This document shows, piece after piece, positions 24,073-62,874 of a DNA stretch of 64,000 bases (position 1 is the stretch's first letter; each line of letters begins with the position of its first letter). The notes under the pieces were generated by a model that was not told the DNA's origin, did not search any database, and was given only the letters and a program-made list of their open reading frames with translations. The translations under genes and the position numbers were made by a program. Source of the stretch: Paralvinella palmiformis (Eukaryota > Annelida > Polychaeta > Terebellida > Alvinellidae); contig JAODUP010000089.1 of assembly GCA_025642065.1 (NCBI GenBank), positions 171,001 to 235,000 on the forward strand, given 5' to 3'.

Positions 24073-25289
24073 CATGGAAAACAGTAACAATCAGATATAA
24101 TTAGGGCTCTGGGAAGGGATGTATAGCTTAATGCTGAGTGTGAATCTAAAGTTAGTTATGTTAAGTTAATTGGAGCATGGCAGGTTCAGTTTCTATGGTA
24201 GAGAAACAATGAGAAGGTTGTGTTGTTGTCTTATCTAGTAATTTATATGTGAGATACACCACCTCACTATGTGAGATGTTGGCTGTGAGAGCCAGCTTTA
24301 TATGTGAGATGCTGGTGGAGAACCAACTTGGTATTCATCCAGTGGAGAAAATCACTTTCAGTTTTAGCTCATCCCTGTGATAATGTTAGATATATGTGTA
24401 CTCTTCTGTTAATCACATTAGAGTATGTGTAAATATTTTGTACATAGTCTTGTAATGTTTATTATAAATTACAGCTTATATAAGCTGCTGTTTGGCTTTT
24501 TCCAACATTGGTCCTTTGTTTATAGGTTATTAAGCGTGTCTCGGTTTAATAGCTCATTTGACAAAAATGAATGCACTCAAATGATATTTTGATTACTGCA
24601 GCCGAGGCCAGTAGTTGTATAATGGGTGTTATTATTATAACAATACCTTTATTAGATTGTGAATGTGTAGACACAAATCAGTGCACCAAATGTTTCTTTT
24701 TGGTGTCTGTATACTGGTGTGTTGCTGTGAGGGGACACAGTACTTGACGGTCAGACTTGAATTATTCTTCAGTACACTCTTTATTTTATAATATTTGATA
24801 ACAGATGGACGTGTTAGCTACATTCAGTCATATTTATTTACTTTAGATTCCAGATTAATCGTATTCTGTGAGTGTTTACTCGACATATTTTCTTAAATGG
24901 TTTATACTGTGAGATGTCTTCATGCTTTGTGAAAGTGCAGTACTTCTCAGCCTGGTATTATGACATGCATCAAATTGTACATCAACTGTCTGTATGACAA
25001 TTGTAGTTTAAAAAATGAATGTATGCATCTGCGAAGTAAATAGGCAATTTCAATCATAGTGTGAACTTGGATATTAAATTATTTTATTCCCACTTGAGAG
25101 GGTATAGCTGAATTGTCATCTTTACATTTGTGGCTTGTTTGCTTTTGTTCATCTTTGCAATTTTTTATTCACACGAGTTATCATTAGGTAATGCAGTGTG
25201 TACTCTAGATTCTGAATGTCTTGGCATCATGGAAGCTGTTGTTATCTTGTGGCTGTGCAAAACTATAAATGATGTCACCCATTCTGTGC

Positions 25290-25324
<35 letters not shown>

Positions 25325-25645
25325 GGATGATTGCTAAGGCACTAGTCGAAACATAGAAAATGTCCATTATGTTGGTATATGTTATCAGTGTGTGTGTGTG
25401 TGTGTGTGTGCTGGTAGCATAGTCAGTCTAGCCTCTCTTTGTAACCAAAATCCAGTAATCACATTTGTGCACAGCTGCTGTGTGATCTCTCTGTGATGTA
25501 CATAACATGACATGTAGCATGTAATATGTAAGCAGAAATAACTCCTGGAATCTGCATTTTGATTTTAGACACCTGCTGTAGGATGCCAATATTGGTACGT
25601 TATACTGTGCCAACATGTTGGATATAAATAGTTTTGACCAATAAA
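24073..25645 (+). other. BIRC6: Probable BIRC6 3' untranslated region
   Basis: Non-coding sequence after the BIRC6 stop. It holds ATTAAA near 25074 and AATAAA at 25640-25645 as candidate poly(A) signals, so the end is uncertain. A (TA)n tract lies at about 25289-25321 and a (GT)n tract at about 25388-25409. Confidence 0.45.
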
Positions 25646-26129
25646 TGATCTGAACATCATAATGTTTTGATGTATGCCGGCATGGTTAACCGAAGGTGTG
25701 CCATGTAATTAACTAAACAGGTATATTCTTCTTAAATAGAATGTTGTGACAAACTATCATCACTTTGGTGCAGTGATTGGGTGGAGATTAGTGCCAGTTA
25801 AAGGTTGCTAGGTCTTCGATATTGTTTGCACTGAAAAATGTCTTTGTAATCCTTTAGACCAGAACTGTTAAAGCATGTCTTTAATGTTTGTTGATTAGTA
25901 AACAAAACAGACTAATGTCAATTTTTTGTAGTTAATTAGTCATTCTTTAAAGTAAATTGTTCAAGTTGTGATTACACTCACAAGTAAATGTTTGCTAACG
26001 AAGCAATAATCTTCACTCACAGTGGCATAAACAGTTTAAATATATTCACTTTACCAAAATTATGAAACACTTGATTAATTGTGTATAAAGTGTCTATTAC
26101 TGATCAGAAAATGTCAAATTTGTTAAATA
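25646..26129. other. Spacer between convergent 3' ends
   Basis: AT-rich sequence between the candidate BIRC6 poly(A) signal and the candidate SDCCAG8 poly(A) signal. I see no open frame with homology and no repeat here. Confidence 0.4.
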
Positions 26130-26135
26130 TTTATT
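26130..26135 (-). terminator. SDCCAG8: Candidate SDCCAG8 poly(A) signal (AATAAA)
   Basis: TTTATT on the + strand is AATAAA on the minus strand, about 350 bases after the SDCCAG8 stop. It is the first canonical signal after the stop, giving a short 3' UTR. No transcript evidence is available. Confidence 0.4.
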
Positions 26136-26483
26136 TGATGTGTATAATGATTAAAAATGACTATCACAGTTCAGTTATTTTTACAGTACACAACCAAAGC
26201 CTCGACATACATGTACGGCAATTCCAGAATTGTGCAGAACTGACAAAAATATGCACATATAATTCACATTCATCATGTTCCAATAAAAATAATTAAATAA
26301 TTTTAAGTTACTACAAGAACTCATATATAACACACTGTATCTTAAGACAGTTTTGTATGAACATTATATGAATAAAAAAAACAGCTTTTCAACTTTTGAA
26401 GACATTTCTAACCTTGTATAGTAATTTCGAAATGATGTTTGATATGTTCAGAGAAAAGACTGCTACTATAATTGCTAAAGATC

Positions 26484-53709
<27,226 letters not shown>

Positions 53710-54420
53710 TATCGATTATTTGGAAATGATTAAAATTAAATCTCCCTCGCCTTTTCCATAGCAAACCTGGTGATAGCGGAAGTTTACATTCCAGTCGTTA
53801 ATGCGCATGCCCAGACCAATTTCAACCAATAAAAACATTTCAAATATTCACACCTTAAAAGGTTAATAACGTCCATCTGTCAATTCTTGAGAAATTTAAA
53901 ATTGTAGAAATTCGCAAGCTTTTTTATTCATTTACAAAATTTCATTTCTTAAATCATTGGCTGTTAGTAGAAAATGTGTAAGTTATAGATCTAGACAAGA
54001 CAGGTCGTCAGTATCACAGTGAATGTGACTATTGTGACAGTGTTAGTAACAGTGATTTAATTTTTGGTCATGCCTCTTCTCTGAGACTAGGTCAGTCATC
54101 CACTCTGGTTTCAGAAAATCTCCACTGTTAAATTAATTTTTAAATGATTTTTGTTGTTGGGGGGTGACAGGAAAAAGACAGCAATAAAGCTATACTGGCC
54201 CCTTAGTTGACATATGATATGTAGATCTATCAAAACATGTTTTTGGTATTATAATTTCTTGTATAATTGCAATTGTTATGTGAACTGAATAAATAAAACT
54301 ATCTTATCTGTGAAGAATAAAACTTACTAGTCTAATCAATCTAATGACTAATCGTACCTAATGGCATATGCCACATCACCATTGGGCTCTAACTGCATTG
54401 TTAAAATATAAGATGTGTGT
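53710..54420. other. SDCCAG8 promoter side and spacer
   Basis: Upstream of SDCCAG8; a CG-containing stretch at 53745-53815 with the X-box-like site, then AT-rich sequence without recognised features. Confidence 0.5.
53752..53765. promoter_or_regulatory. SDCCAG8: RFX X-box-like site upstream of SDCCAG8
   Basis: TTTTCCATAGCAAA lies 43-56 bases before the SDCCAG8 ATG. It matches the X-box palindrome (GTTNCCATRGNAAC type) except at the two outer bases. RFX factors commonly drive ciliary genes from such sites just upstream of the start, and SDCCAG8 is a ciliary gene. Function is inferred. Confidence 0.4.
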
Positions 54421-54515
54421 GTGTCAGGACCACAATGGAAATAAGTGTTAACACTTTCTTGTGCTATCCTGGTATTTTAATGTTATTATACGTTTATTGT
54501 ACAAATAAATAAATA
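54421..54515 (+). mobile_element. 3' end of a CR1-like LINE (plus copy)
   Basis: GTCAGGACCACAATGGAAAT, ACACTTTCTTGTGCTATCCT and TTATTGTACAAATAAATAAA. The same sequence in reverse complement is at about 63475-63612. The tail style is that of CR1/jockey-type 3' ends. Confidence 0.55.
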
Positions 54516-54521
54516 AAAAAT

Positions 54522-54563
54522 ATGTATGATGTATATATATATTATATATATATACATCATACA
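54522..54563. repeat. AT-rich palindrome
   Basis: GTATGATGTATATATATA and its complement meet around TTA, giving a 40-nt hairpin between two LINE fragments. Confidence 0.8.
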
Positions 54564-54564
54564 A

Positions 54565-55690
54565 ATTTTTTATTTTATTTATTTCGCTCTTTACACCTAT
54601 TTTTTTCTTCGCCCTTCCTGGGACATAGGTTATTGACAACAGTCTTCCAAAGTCTTCTGTCCTGGACTTTCTTTTCAAGCTCCCTCCAGCTGTAACCTGT
54701 CCTCTTTATGTCTGTCATGAGATCCCTTCTCCACGTATTTCTTGGGCGTCCTCTTTTTCTCTTTCCTTGTGGATTCCATGTTAGGGCATGCCTGGTGATA
54801 TTTTATGCTGGTTTCCGGGTGTGTGACTAATCCACCACCATCGTCTCCTTCTGATCTCATCTCCATCATTCTGTTGGTGTGTTTTCTCCCACAAGTCGCT
54901 GTTACTGATGGTGTTTGGCCAACGAATTTGGAGGATTCTTCTCAGACAGTTATTAATAAAGGTCTGTAATTTCTGGTGGTGGTGAGTTGTCCTCATGTCT
55001 CTGCTCCATACAGTAGTATAGACTTCACATTGGAGTTAAACAGGCGTATCTTTGTGTGTAATAACAACACTTTGGAGCTCCAGATGTTCTTGAGCTGTAT
55101 AAATGCTCCTCTAGCCTTGCCAATCCTTGCCTTAACATCCGCATCTGTACCACCATGTTTATCAATAATACTACCCAGATGCGTGAAGGTCTCCAGCTCA
55201 TCAATTTCATTTCCTTCCACTTTGACTGGCTCCATGTTGACTGCATTTACCTTGAGGATTTTTGTTTTGCATTTATGTATATTTAACCCCACACATGAAG
55301 AGATGGCTGCCAGTTCACTTGTCTTCTCCTGCATCTGTTGGTGGCTGTGGGACAAAAGTGCTAGGTCATCGGCAAAGTCCAGGTCTTCAAGTTGCGTATT
55401 TAGTGTCCACTGGATTCCATTTCTTCTCTGCTTGTGCATATCTTCATAATCCAGTCGATGACCAGAAGGAAGAGGAATGGGGACAGCAAGCAACCTTGTC
55501 TAACTCCAGTCTTCACTTCAAAACGCTTTGTTAATTGTCCACTATGTATTACTCTGCAGCCTGTTCCTTCAGAGCTGTTCTTAATCAAGCTAACCAGCTT
55601 GGTCGGTATACCGTAATGTCTTAGCAGTTTCCACAGTGTATCCCTGTTTACACCTATGGTGCCACATATATCATTGCCTGCCAATGTTTT
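54565..55690 (-). pseudogene. 5'-truncated, frameshifted non-LTR reverse transcriptase
   Basis: Minus-strand fragments read NRDTLWKLLRHYGIPTKLVS, VKTGVRQGCLLSPFLFLLVI, then after a frame change near 55430 LEDLDFADDLALLSHSHQQM (the FADD active-site box), [45 protein letters not shown] and a C-terminal [20 protein letters not shown]. This is the palm and thumb of a LINE RT plus its C-terminal region. The endonuclease and RT fingers are absent. The exact clade is not assignable by eye. Confidence 0.85.
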
Positions 55691-56455
55691 TCAAACCCAG
55701 TTTTAAACATATTGAGGGTAGTGGCCACAGCAGTTCCTTCAGAGAGTGAATTCCAGTATTGGACTATTCTTTAGCTGAACAGGTTCTTACGAACTTCAAG
55801 CCTACTGTGATGCACAAGTAACTTGTCCTTGTACCTCCTGCTACATCGTCATTTAGCTCTGAGAAAGAATATCTCAGAATCAAGCTGATCTAACCCATTC
55901 ATGATTTTTAATACTTGGATTATATCTCCATAGCAACAACTGAAATCCAGTGTTGGTTATTTAAGGGTTGGTAATCTTTCCTCATATGGCAGATGTTTCA
56001 GGCATGGGATTAACTTAGTAATGTGTTTGTATATCTTCTCAATTTGTAACTTATCGATCCAATGTCAAGATCCCATATAATATTCCCATACTTTAGATGG
56101 GGCCTGACAAGGGTTGTGAATAACCTCAGTAGAGTCTCTTCATCTATCCAAGAGAAAGTCAATCTGATAAGCCCTGGTACTCTACTGGCTTTATTTACTG
56201 CGTAGCACACATGATCACGGAACTTGAGGGTGTCATCGACAAACACTCCGAGGTCCTTTTCTACTGGAGTTGTCTGCAGCTTCACACAGACTTCCTGTTG
56301 CTGTGACCTAAATGCACCGCTTTGCATTTATCTGCATTAAACTTCATCTGCCACTTTTTAGGTCACTCTACCAGTCTTCTAAGGTCTGCTTGCAATCTTG
56401 GTCAGTGAGGGGCTTTCAGTATACTTTACTGTCATCAGCAAAGACATGTCCTGTG
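55685..56455 (-). pseudogene. CR1/jockey-like LINE C-terminal fragment
   Basis: Minus-strand pieces in several frames: KFNADKCKAVHLGHSNRKS, KDLGVFVDDTLKFRDHV, AVNKASRVPGLIRLTFSWID, TTLVRPHLKYGNIIWD, then RRYKDKLLVHHSRLEVRKNL and VQYWNSLSEGTAVATTLNMF. This is the thumb and C-terminal domain of a CR1-type RT with stops and frameshifts. It joins the other RT fragment directly at about 55685. Confidence 0.8.
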
Positions 56456-56492
56456 CTTCGAACCATGTCAGGGATATCATTTATGAACAGTA

Positions 56493-56495
<3 letters not shown>

Positions 56496-56540
<45 letters not shown>

Positions 56541-56556
56541 AAGAGAGAGAGAGAGC
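56496..56556. repeat. (TA)n-(GA)n compound microsatellite
   Basis: TA repeats then GA repeats at the upstream edge of the LINE fragment. Confidence 0.9.
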
Positions 56557-56739
56557 AAGAGATCTTTCACAGAGCACTGTAACAAAAAGAGTTCTATAAG
56601 AGATTAAACAGCAACAAAATTAATTATAGATAAATTGTATTAACAATGTAATTTATGTATATTTCATAATTATGCCATTAATTCCTTTGTTGGTTATGGC
56701 ATTACTGAAGAAGTAGTCAACAAAATCACGAGTGCATGA

Positions 56740-56915
56740 GTTTGTGGTCTGTTTGTTTGGCTTCAGCTCTCTGGTGACACTTGGAAATGTGTCTGAGGGG
56801 TGACTTCATGGGGATGATGTGAACCACAAATTTATGCTGATATTAGTTGGATTTGAAGCTAAACCTGTGGTTTTGAGGAGCAGTGCTATAACCAGTATGC
56901 TAGTGGGACACCCTC
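56740..56915 (-). mobile_element. Diverged SINE type C
   Basis: Minus strand: CTAGCATACTGGTTATAGCA and CCACAGGTTTAGCTTCAAAT with the body GAGGGGTGACT on the other side; same layout as 34940. Confidence 0.5.
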
Positions 56916-59073
56916 AACAGAATTATAAGAACTACTAAATATATAGTTCTGCCAATGCTACAATGTAATTATACAGTAGAGATATAACCGCTGGCATGAA
57001 AAGTGAGGTATTGTGTTTGTTCAAAGCATGAATATATAATTACAGCACTAAAGTAAAAGAAGTAAATACTAATGGTAAGATACTGAGAAGGTTGTTCTTG
57101 TTATGTGCGTGCACCTTTTCGGTTGTCCGCAAGCCATAAAACAAACAGAAACGAAACTTTACACTCTTCAGATAATATACAAATAATGAAGCAGCAGTCT
57201 TTTCTATGAATTATATTTTTATTGATACTTATCAGAGACATATTGTTTTATTATTCAGTTAACTTCTTCAACAATAAATCTGGCCATGTAATCACTGTCC
57301 TGTCACTGTTAACAAATATATCGCTGGTCAGGAGTATTGCTTTTCTTTCGTCTATTTAAATCGGTGCCCTGTAATTACATTCACGGGGATGCACTTTTAA
57401 TTTTATGCGCTATATAACAAATGTTATCTACCCATGACGTTATCATAATTTTACTGGGAGGAGTTTGGTTGTTGTTTTTAATTAGATAAGCGAGATAAGT
57501 CGGCCTTTATAACATTATATGCCATCGGGGCCTAGACTGTGTAGTACGTTTGTCTGTCTAGCCCATACAGAAGACAGCCTTTAGTGACTAAGCTGTTTAT
57601 TGTCCACAATCAGAACGTTCTTGAGCTGTCTGAGTGGAGGATAACACCGTAAGAGGTAGCTCATGGACAACTGACTCTATTTTAACTATATGACACAGAT
57701 ATTGAACACCTACAGAGTCTACTATACCTCACACGTTTTAGTGAAAGGAGAAATATTTTCAATTTCTTAAATATTTTTAGGATATTAAAGTTGACATTTC
57801 TTACATTGGTTGGGTACTGATTATAATTTATTAAAATTTGCACTGTTTTCTTCTGTATTTTTGTAATATTTATTTAGCAACCATGGTTATAGATGCATAC
57901 TCACTCACTCACATAAACAAACACAAGTGCAAGCATACTGCCATTTACCAGAGGTAGACATTTTCTACAATATATTCATCAGTACAAACAAATGAATCCC
58001 AAACAAAAGTGTACACTGTGTAATGTGCAAAATTATTGTGCAGTAATTTAGTGATAACTAATGTCAGATAAGTACCTTTTGTTATCTGTTGTATCTATTC
58101 CACCTATAAAATAAAATGGAGATTCATCAAAAAAAATTCCTGTGACAGAACGCCTACTTAGCATCAATGTCATGGTTTATGTACTGCAGACATTTTAAAC
58201 CTATTTATTGTAATTCCATCAAACTGCATTACATTTTATGTGACATATACTAATTTTTGTATTTATTCATAAAACTGGAGCACCAGGTTGGCAGGGTGGT
58301 AGAGTACATGATGTCTACAGTCATAAGCACCATAGGTTACATATACACACACACATATATATATAATTAAAATTGACACTTGTGGTGTGATTTCCATATG
58401 AAGTTTTTCAGATTAAAATAAAAGAATTTTCTGGGAAATTATACAAATTCCGACTAAAGGAATATTATCATAAGAACATGGAAGCAAATATTAATGATAT
58501 TAGACCAATAATAAGAAATTGCAAATTATGATTTCCATTCTTTATACTAATATACTAATGCCATTTATCACATTTCCTACCATATTATACATTAATTTCC
58601 AATACTGTTTGTATTTTGTTTAAACCTGAAAAGGCGCTGTTTTAATGTGGCTGAAATGTCAAAAACTGCTGTTTGGCTAACTAGCTCCAGTAAAATGAAT
58701 TACAAGCCGTGAAGTAATAAATGCTGGATAAAAATATTGTAGTCGTCCAATCAGTTATCTGTCTGGTTTCAGCAACAGATCTGTTGTTTTTTTTTGGGGG
58801 GGACTGAACATTTTTTTATTAAGGTGATGCTATTTCTAAATTGATTGCCTCGAGTTAGGCATCTTTCTTTTAAAAATTAATGAAGACTAGAAGGCTAAGA
58901 TTGGACACAGAAAGACTGGTAGAGTTCGTTTTGTCCACCATAAAATATTATCTAACCCCTACGGTATTGTAGGTTTGGGTTGGCTGATTTAAGAATGGAG
59001 ATGCGACTCCAGGCACAATATGTTTATAATGACGTAACTGGTACCGAGAAAGCTTTATAGTTGGTCCCTGGTA
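56916..59073. other. Intergenic DNA
   Basis: About 2.1 kb without recognised genes. A TATA-like CTTTATAACAT (57502) is followed by CACC|GTAAGA near 57648, which could be a non-coding first exon; the evidence is weak. Confidence 0.35.
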
Positions 59074-59149
59074 ATGTTGTCGTCATGGCAACGAGAAGCC
59101 ATCTACCTGCTCTTCTGGCTATGTGTCGGTGTGTTTCCAAACCCTAAAG
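59074..59149 (+). CDS. Candidate first exon encoding a signal peptide
   Basis: ATG at 59074 opens MLSSWQREAIYLLFWLCVGV, a textbook signal peptide (basic and polar start, hydrophobic core), and then FPNPK before the donor AAAG|GTAGGA, phase 1. TATA-like GTTTATAATG and a CRE-like TGACGTAA lie 40-55 bases upstream. Signal-peptide exons ending in phase 1 are typical of secreted and receptor proteins. It could continue into the exon at 59778. The protein is not identified. Confidence 0.35.
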
Positions 59150-59777
59150 GTAGGAAAAATCAATATAGCCACAGCGAGACTGGCAGAGTACAGTAACGTG
59201 GATTATTCGATTCGCATTCTTCTGTCTACCGAAAAAACCCTGCGCCAAATGATAACGTGTGGATCTAGTTACCGGTATTCTTTCTCTTTTCATCTGCGGT
59301 CAGCAATAGCCACTAGGCACGAATCCGTGTGTTTTGGATATCTTAACCTCTTGACCCCGAATGCTAATCAGCCGTGACTCATCTAAATACGGCATCTTTA
59401 ACACGCATGAGTTAATGCTGGCTAATTTATTGTGAATGCCGCCGATTAACGGATTGGATAACATCGAGCAATTATAGCAGACTACGGAAGCCGACAAAGA
59501 GCTTTTGAAGAGGAGACATCAGCGATTAATGTTGTCTATTATTCGGTGTACAGAGTGATGAATGTTTTAGTGGATGTGGTCAACAGATGATGCGACCTGA
59601 CTATTGTGGAGAGGGAGCTATCTAGCTCATAGTATCATTAATACAATACTAGCACATATACTGTAATATTGAAAACGGCACGCGAAGCATGCGTTCTGCC
59701 ACCGTATTCTCCTCTCTGTGTATGTGTGTGGAGTTAAACACTGTGCATGGTGTTTAATTGCATTTGTCTTTGTGCAG

Positions 59778-59858
59778 CACGTGGGGGTAGCTTTGATGTT
59801 TCGGCGATTTTAGCTGAAGCGTTGCTGCCGACGAACATCACCAACGAGAATAATATAT
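59778..59858 (+). CDS. Candidate second exon, extracellular N-terminus
   Basis: Acceptor TTTGTCTTTGTGCAG. Entered in phase 1 from 59149 it reads ARGGSFDVSAILAEALLPTN and ITNENNI, with an N-glycosylation sequon (NIT). The right end is uncertain: GTGCGT at 59859 or GTGTGT four bases on. The SAIL-like pattern after a signal peptide faintly recalls the mature start of Cys-loop ligand-gated channels, but that is too little to name it. Confidence 0.28.
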
Positions 59859-59980
59859 GTGCGTGTGTCTGTATAAATCAACTAAATATCGTAGACGGTG
59901 TTTTAATGCGTATAATCTGTTGTTGACTAATCAACAACTGTCATCAGAAAGTGCAGTCTGATCTCGGGATATAAAGAGCA

Positions 59981-60109
59981 ATGGATGGTGAGCGTGAGGC
60001 ACTCAGTGAAGTGAGGGTACACTTCGTTAAGGCTAACATGACTGTCAGACTTCAACTCAGCATGAAGGCTGAGTTAGGTCTAACCAGAAGAAAGGGCAGC
60101 ACTGACCAG
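59981..60109 (+). CDS. Candidate alternative first exon, 43 codons
   Basis: ATG at 59981, directly after an in-frame TAA, opens MDGEREALSEVRVHFVKANM and RLQLSMKAELGLTRRKGSTD, ending CAG|GTGAGT in phase 0. The peptide is charged and has no signal sequence. Not recognised. No partner exon found in the window. Confidence 0.28.
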
Positions 60110-60392
60110 GTGAGTTTAGATCAGAAATACATGACAGTATGTCTGGCCACTAACGGAGTGGCAGGTGTCACAGATGGCAGTTGTCACGTGTGGCAGGAAT
60201 AGATCAAATATGACATTGTTAATGGCTTTTGGTCAACCACCTTAATGCCAATTAACGGTTTAATGGTAGAATGTTTGAATGCGGTTCACCTACCCCCCTC
60301 CCCCCCCAAAGATTTGTTTTGTTGAGATTGTTTATCTATTGTGGAAAACACTGTTAGTGTTTTATTCATATATTTCTATAAAGATTATAATT

Positions 60393-60529
60393 GGGCGCCT
60401 CCGTGGTCTAATGGTTGCGTGTTGAACCACAGATCACTACCACCCGTGTTCGAATCTCGGCGTGGGCATATCTGAAGGGTGTTTCATCTTTGACTTCGCT
60501 TCATTACCTTTGGAGGTCGCTCGGCCCAT
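60393..60529 (+). mobile_element. SINE type A, 3'-truncated
   Basis: GGGCGCCTCCGTGGTCTAAT, CACTACCACCCGTGTTCGAA, GACTTCGCTTCATTACCTTT, GGAGGTCGCTCGGCCCA. This is the best preserved head of the family, but the part from CAGCCTACCATG onward and the ATC tail are missing. Confidence 0.8.
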
Positions 60530-60795
60530 ACTAAAACTAGTAGGCACAGAATTCCAACAGTGCCATCGATTAAAAAAATATGTTTGGGGTAATCTAAGAC
60601 ATCCCGTGAATTTTATGCTGCAGTTATTCTTGCTGATCATCACAAACCAATATACGTCACAAACAGCTGTATATAATGAGACAGCTGTCATTCAGAGACG
60701 CCGTCCTTCACCTGGCTCAAGTATTCGTTTATAATTGTAAATTGAATCGCCCAAATCTAGGCTACAGCCTATAAAGTGTTTAATACATAGATTTG

Positions 60796-60829
<34 letters not shown>

Positions 60830-61097
60830 GTGTGAAGTGAAGTGATGCTGCAGTAATTGATAATACTGTTTTATTACAATACGATACGTCTAAGTTGCTT
60901 GTTCACCAATCATGCGACATTAGATAGGAATCTAACTAATAACTAGGTATATAGTGACACTAACTTTACACAACAACGTATATAGTGACACTAGATCAGA
61001 CCGATAAGTTTGTTGTACGTGTCAATCCATAGTTTATAAAATATGTGGTATGAGTGTACTCTCTAGCAAGCTATACTGAGAGTGAATGAACTATATA

Positions 61098-61257
61098 GAG
61101 TGAGTGAGTGGGTGGATGTGTGGGTGGGTGTTGAGTGAGTGAATGAGTGAGTGAGTGGGTGAGTGGTGAGTGAGTGAGTGGGTGGGTGAGTGAGTGAGTG
61201 AGTGGGTGAGTGAGTGAGTGAGTGGGTTAGTGAGTGGGTTAGTGAGTGGGTGAATGT
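61098..61257. repeat. (GTGA)n/(GTGG)n array
   Basis: About 40 tetranucleotide units with frequent GTGG and GTTA variants. The minus-strand Thr/His/Ser/Leu frames are repeat artefacts. Confidence 0.95.
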
Positions 61258-62085
61258 ATATGTATTTAATAATGGTGGCATGAGGAATCCCTTGAACACA
61301 CACACATGAATCAACAACATCCTCACCACACCGTTTTTATCACACTGCGATGGTGACGTATTTTATAGCATTACTAAATCAGACGCATCCAACACTTAAA
61401 TGGTTTTTCAAAGGTCACATCCCTATTATGTTTACACAAAACATGCTCCGAGCTAGAAACTTGTCACAGTCCTTCTACCATAACAGACGTTGCATTGCCA
61501 TGTGCACGTGTTCTGCTTTGTTTGTTTTCAAACACGCTTGTTTCAGGATCCTTGTCACGTAATACAGAATATTTTCATGGACTCTTGTTTTTTTCGTTTT
61601 CTTTCACCTTGCAAAATGTGAAAAATATGAAAGCTCGTAATCATATTGGGTTTGCTTTGTATGTTATTATTGGCTTAAAGATTTTTTAGAAAAGAGTGCG
61701 AAGCGAGGAAATTTGATAGCAGGACTAGAGCATTTCATTTTGTGTATGCGATGTTTCATATATCGTTTAGATACTCTAAGCTGGCGCATTTCTGAATTGG
61801 AGTCTCTTGCCAGTATAACGTTTTGTGTATTCTGCCAGCCAGCCAGACGTCTGTATGTATGATGTCATTCTAACCAGCAGAGAATAGTCTTGTTGAGCTA
61901 TATTATACAGCATGTCTGGATCGTGTTATGGGACATAATAGTTTCGACAGTCTCCTTGTATGCTTGAATACGCGAACTCTACCAGCCGCTTCTGAAATGT
62001 TTAGAACACGGTTCTCATTATCTCAATAAGCTGGTATAATATTGAGCATGACCGAGTGGTAAGCCATGCTACAGCGCTATATAAC

Positions 62086-62094
62086 ATTGCCGTT
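62086..62094 (+). promoter_or_regulatory. Candidate TATA box
   Basis: GCTATATAACATTG lies about 50 bases before the ATG at 62141, a suitable distance for a short 5' UTR. Confidence 0.35.
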
Positions 62095-62140
62095 GTCTTC
62101 GTGTTCGTTACCTTGAAGGAATCACCTCAAACCAGACAAA

Positions 62141-62188
62141 ATGTTACCCGTTATGTCCGAGGTGTGGAGAATCTACCAAAAATGGCGG
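62141..62188 (+). CDS. Candidate alternative first exon, 16 codons
   Basis: ATG at 62141 opens MLPVMSEVWRIYQKWR and ends CGG|GTAAGT, phase 0, like the exon at 59981. The shared phase would let both splice to one common exon right of the window. A TATA-like element sits upstream. The peptide is not recognised. Confidence 0.3.
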
Positions 62189-62414
62189 GTAAGTAAGCAA
62201 GTAGATTGACAATGTGGATCAAATGTATTCTGTAGATATGATGATACACTAGTGAATTGACTGAATAGTATTTTACTGTTCATTAAAAAAGAGTAATAGC
62301 ATTTTATGGATGTCTTCACGTGATGGAGTCTGTATTTACATTGATCAATTCGATGAGTGGGTGAGCAAGTGAGTATTTTAATTATGGTGACTTATTAGGG
62401 AAATATCCCACAAA

Positions 62415-62417
<3 letters not shown>

Positions 62418-62491
<74 letters not shown>
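62418..62491. repeat. (TA)n-(GA)n compound microsatellite
   Basis: TA repeats followed by about 18 GA units. Confidence 0.95.
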
Positions 62492-62492
<1 letters not shown>

Positions 62493-62874
62493 GTATAAAC
62501 TGTTTGGCGTTCAGATATTTGATTAAAACGTTACTTATATTTTCATGAAAACTGTAGTATTTCAACTTAACAAACTTTGTATAGCTATATAAAGAACTGG
62601 GAAAAAAAATCTATGCTTTCTTGTATGGTTTTATCTCGGCGTGTATTATTTATGCAAACAACTGATTATTTGGCCATGAATTTATATTAATTTTGGCTTT
62701 TATTATCACGATGTAGATAAAATCATATCATTTGTCTTCTATCTGGTGACTCATTACAGCGTGAATAATTACACACAAGTATTACGCCAGTTAATAATTA
62801 GAGCGTGTCTTTTGAAACTTGACCAGATTTACTCTGAACTCTTATCATGATTGGTCGCTTTCAATAGGATATGT

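Larger units (their letters stand above)
60110..62140 (+). other. Presumed intron or upstream region
   Basis: Holds a 3'-truncated SINE type A (60393), (CT)n (60793-60823) and a (GTGA)n array (61098-61257). No exon recognised. Confidence 0.4.

Noticed and set aside
54976..55534. Plus-strand frames of 157 and 90 codons
   Set aside because: Antisense shadows of the minus-strand reverse transcriptase.
61063..61329. Thr/His/Ser/Leu repeat frames
   Set aside because: Produced by the (GTGA)n array.
61350..61689. Short plus frames that might be exons
   Set aside because: No splice-phase partner, no homology, ordinary composition.
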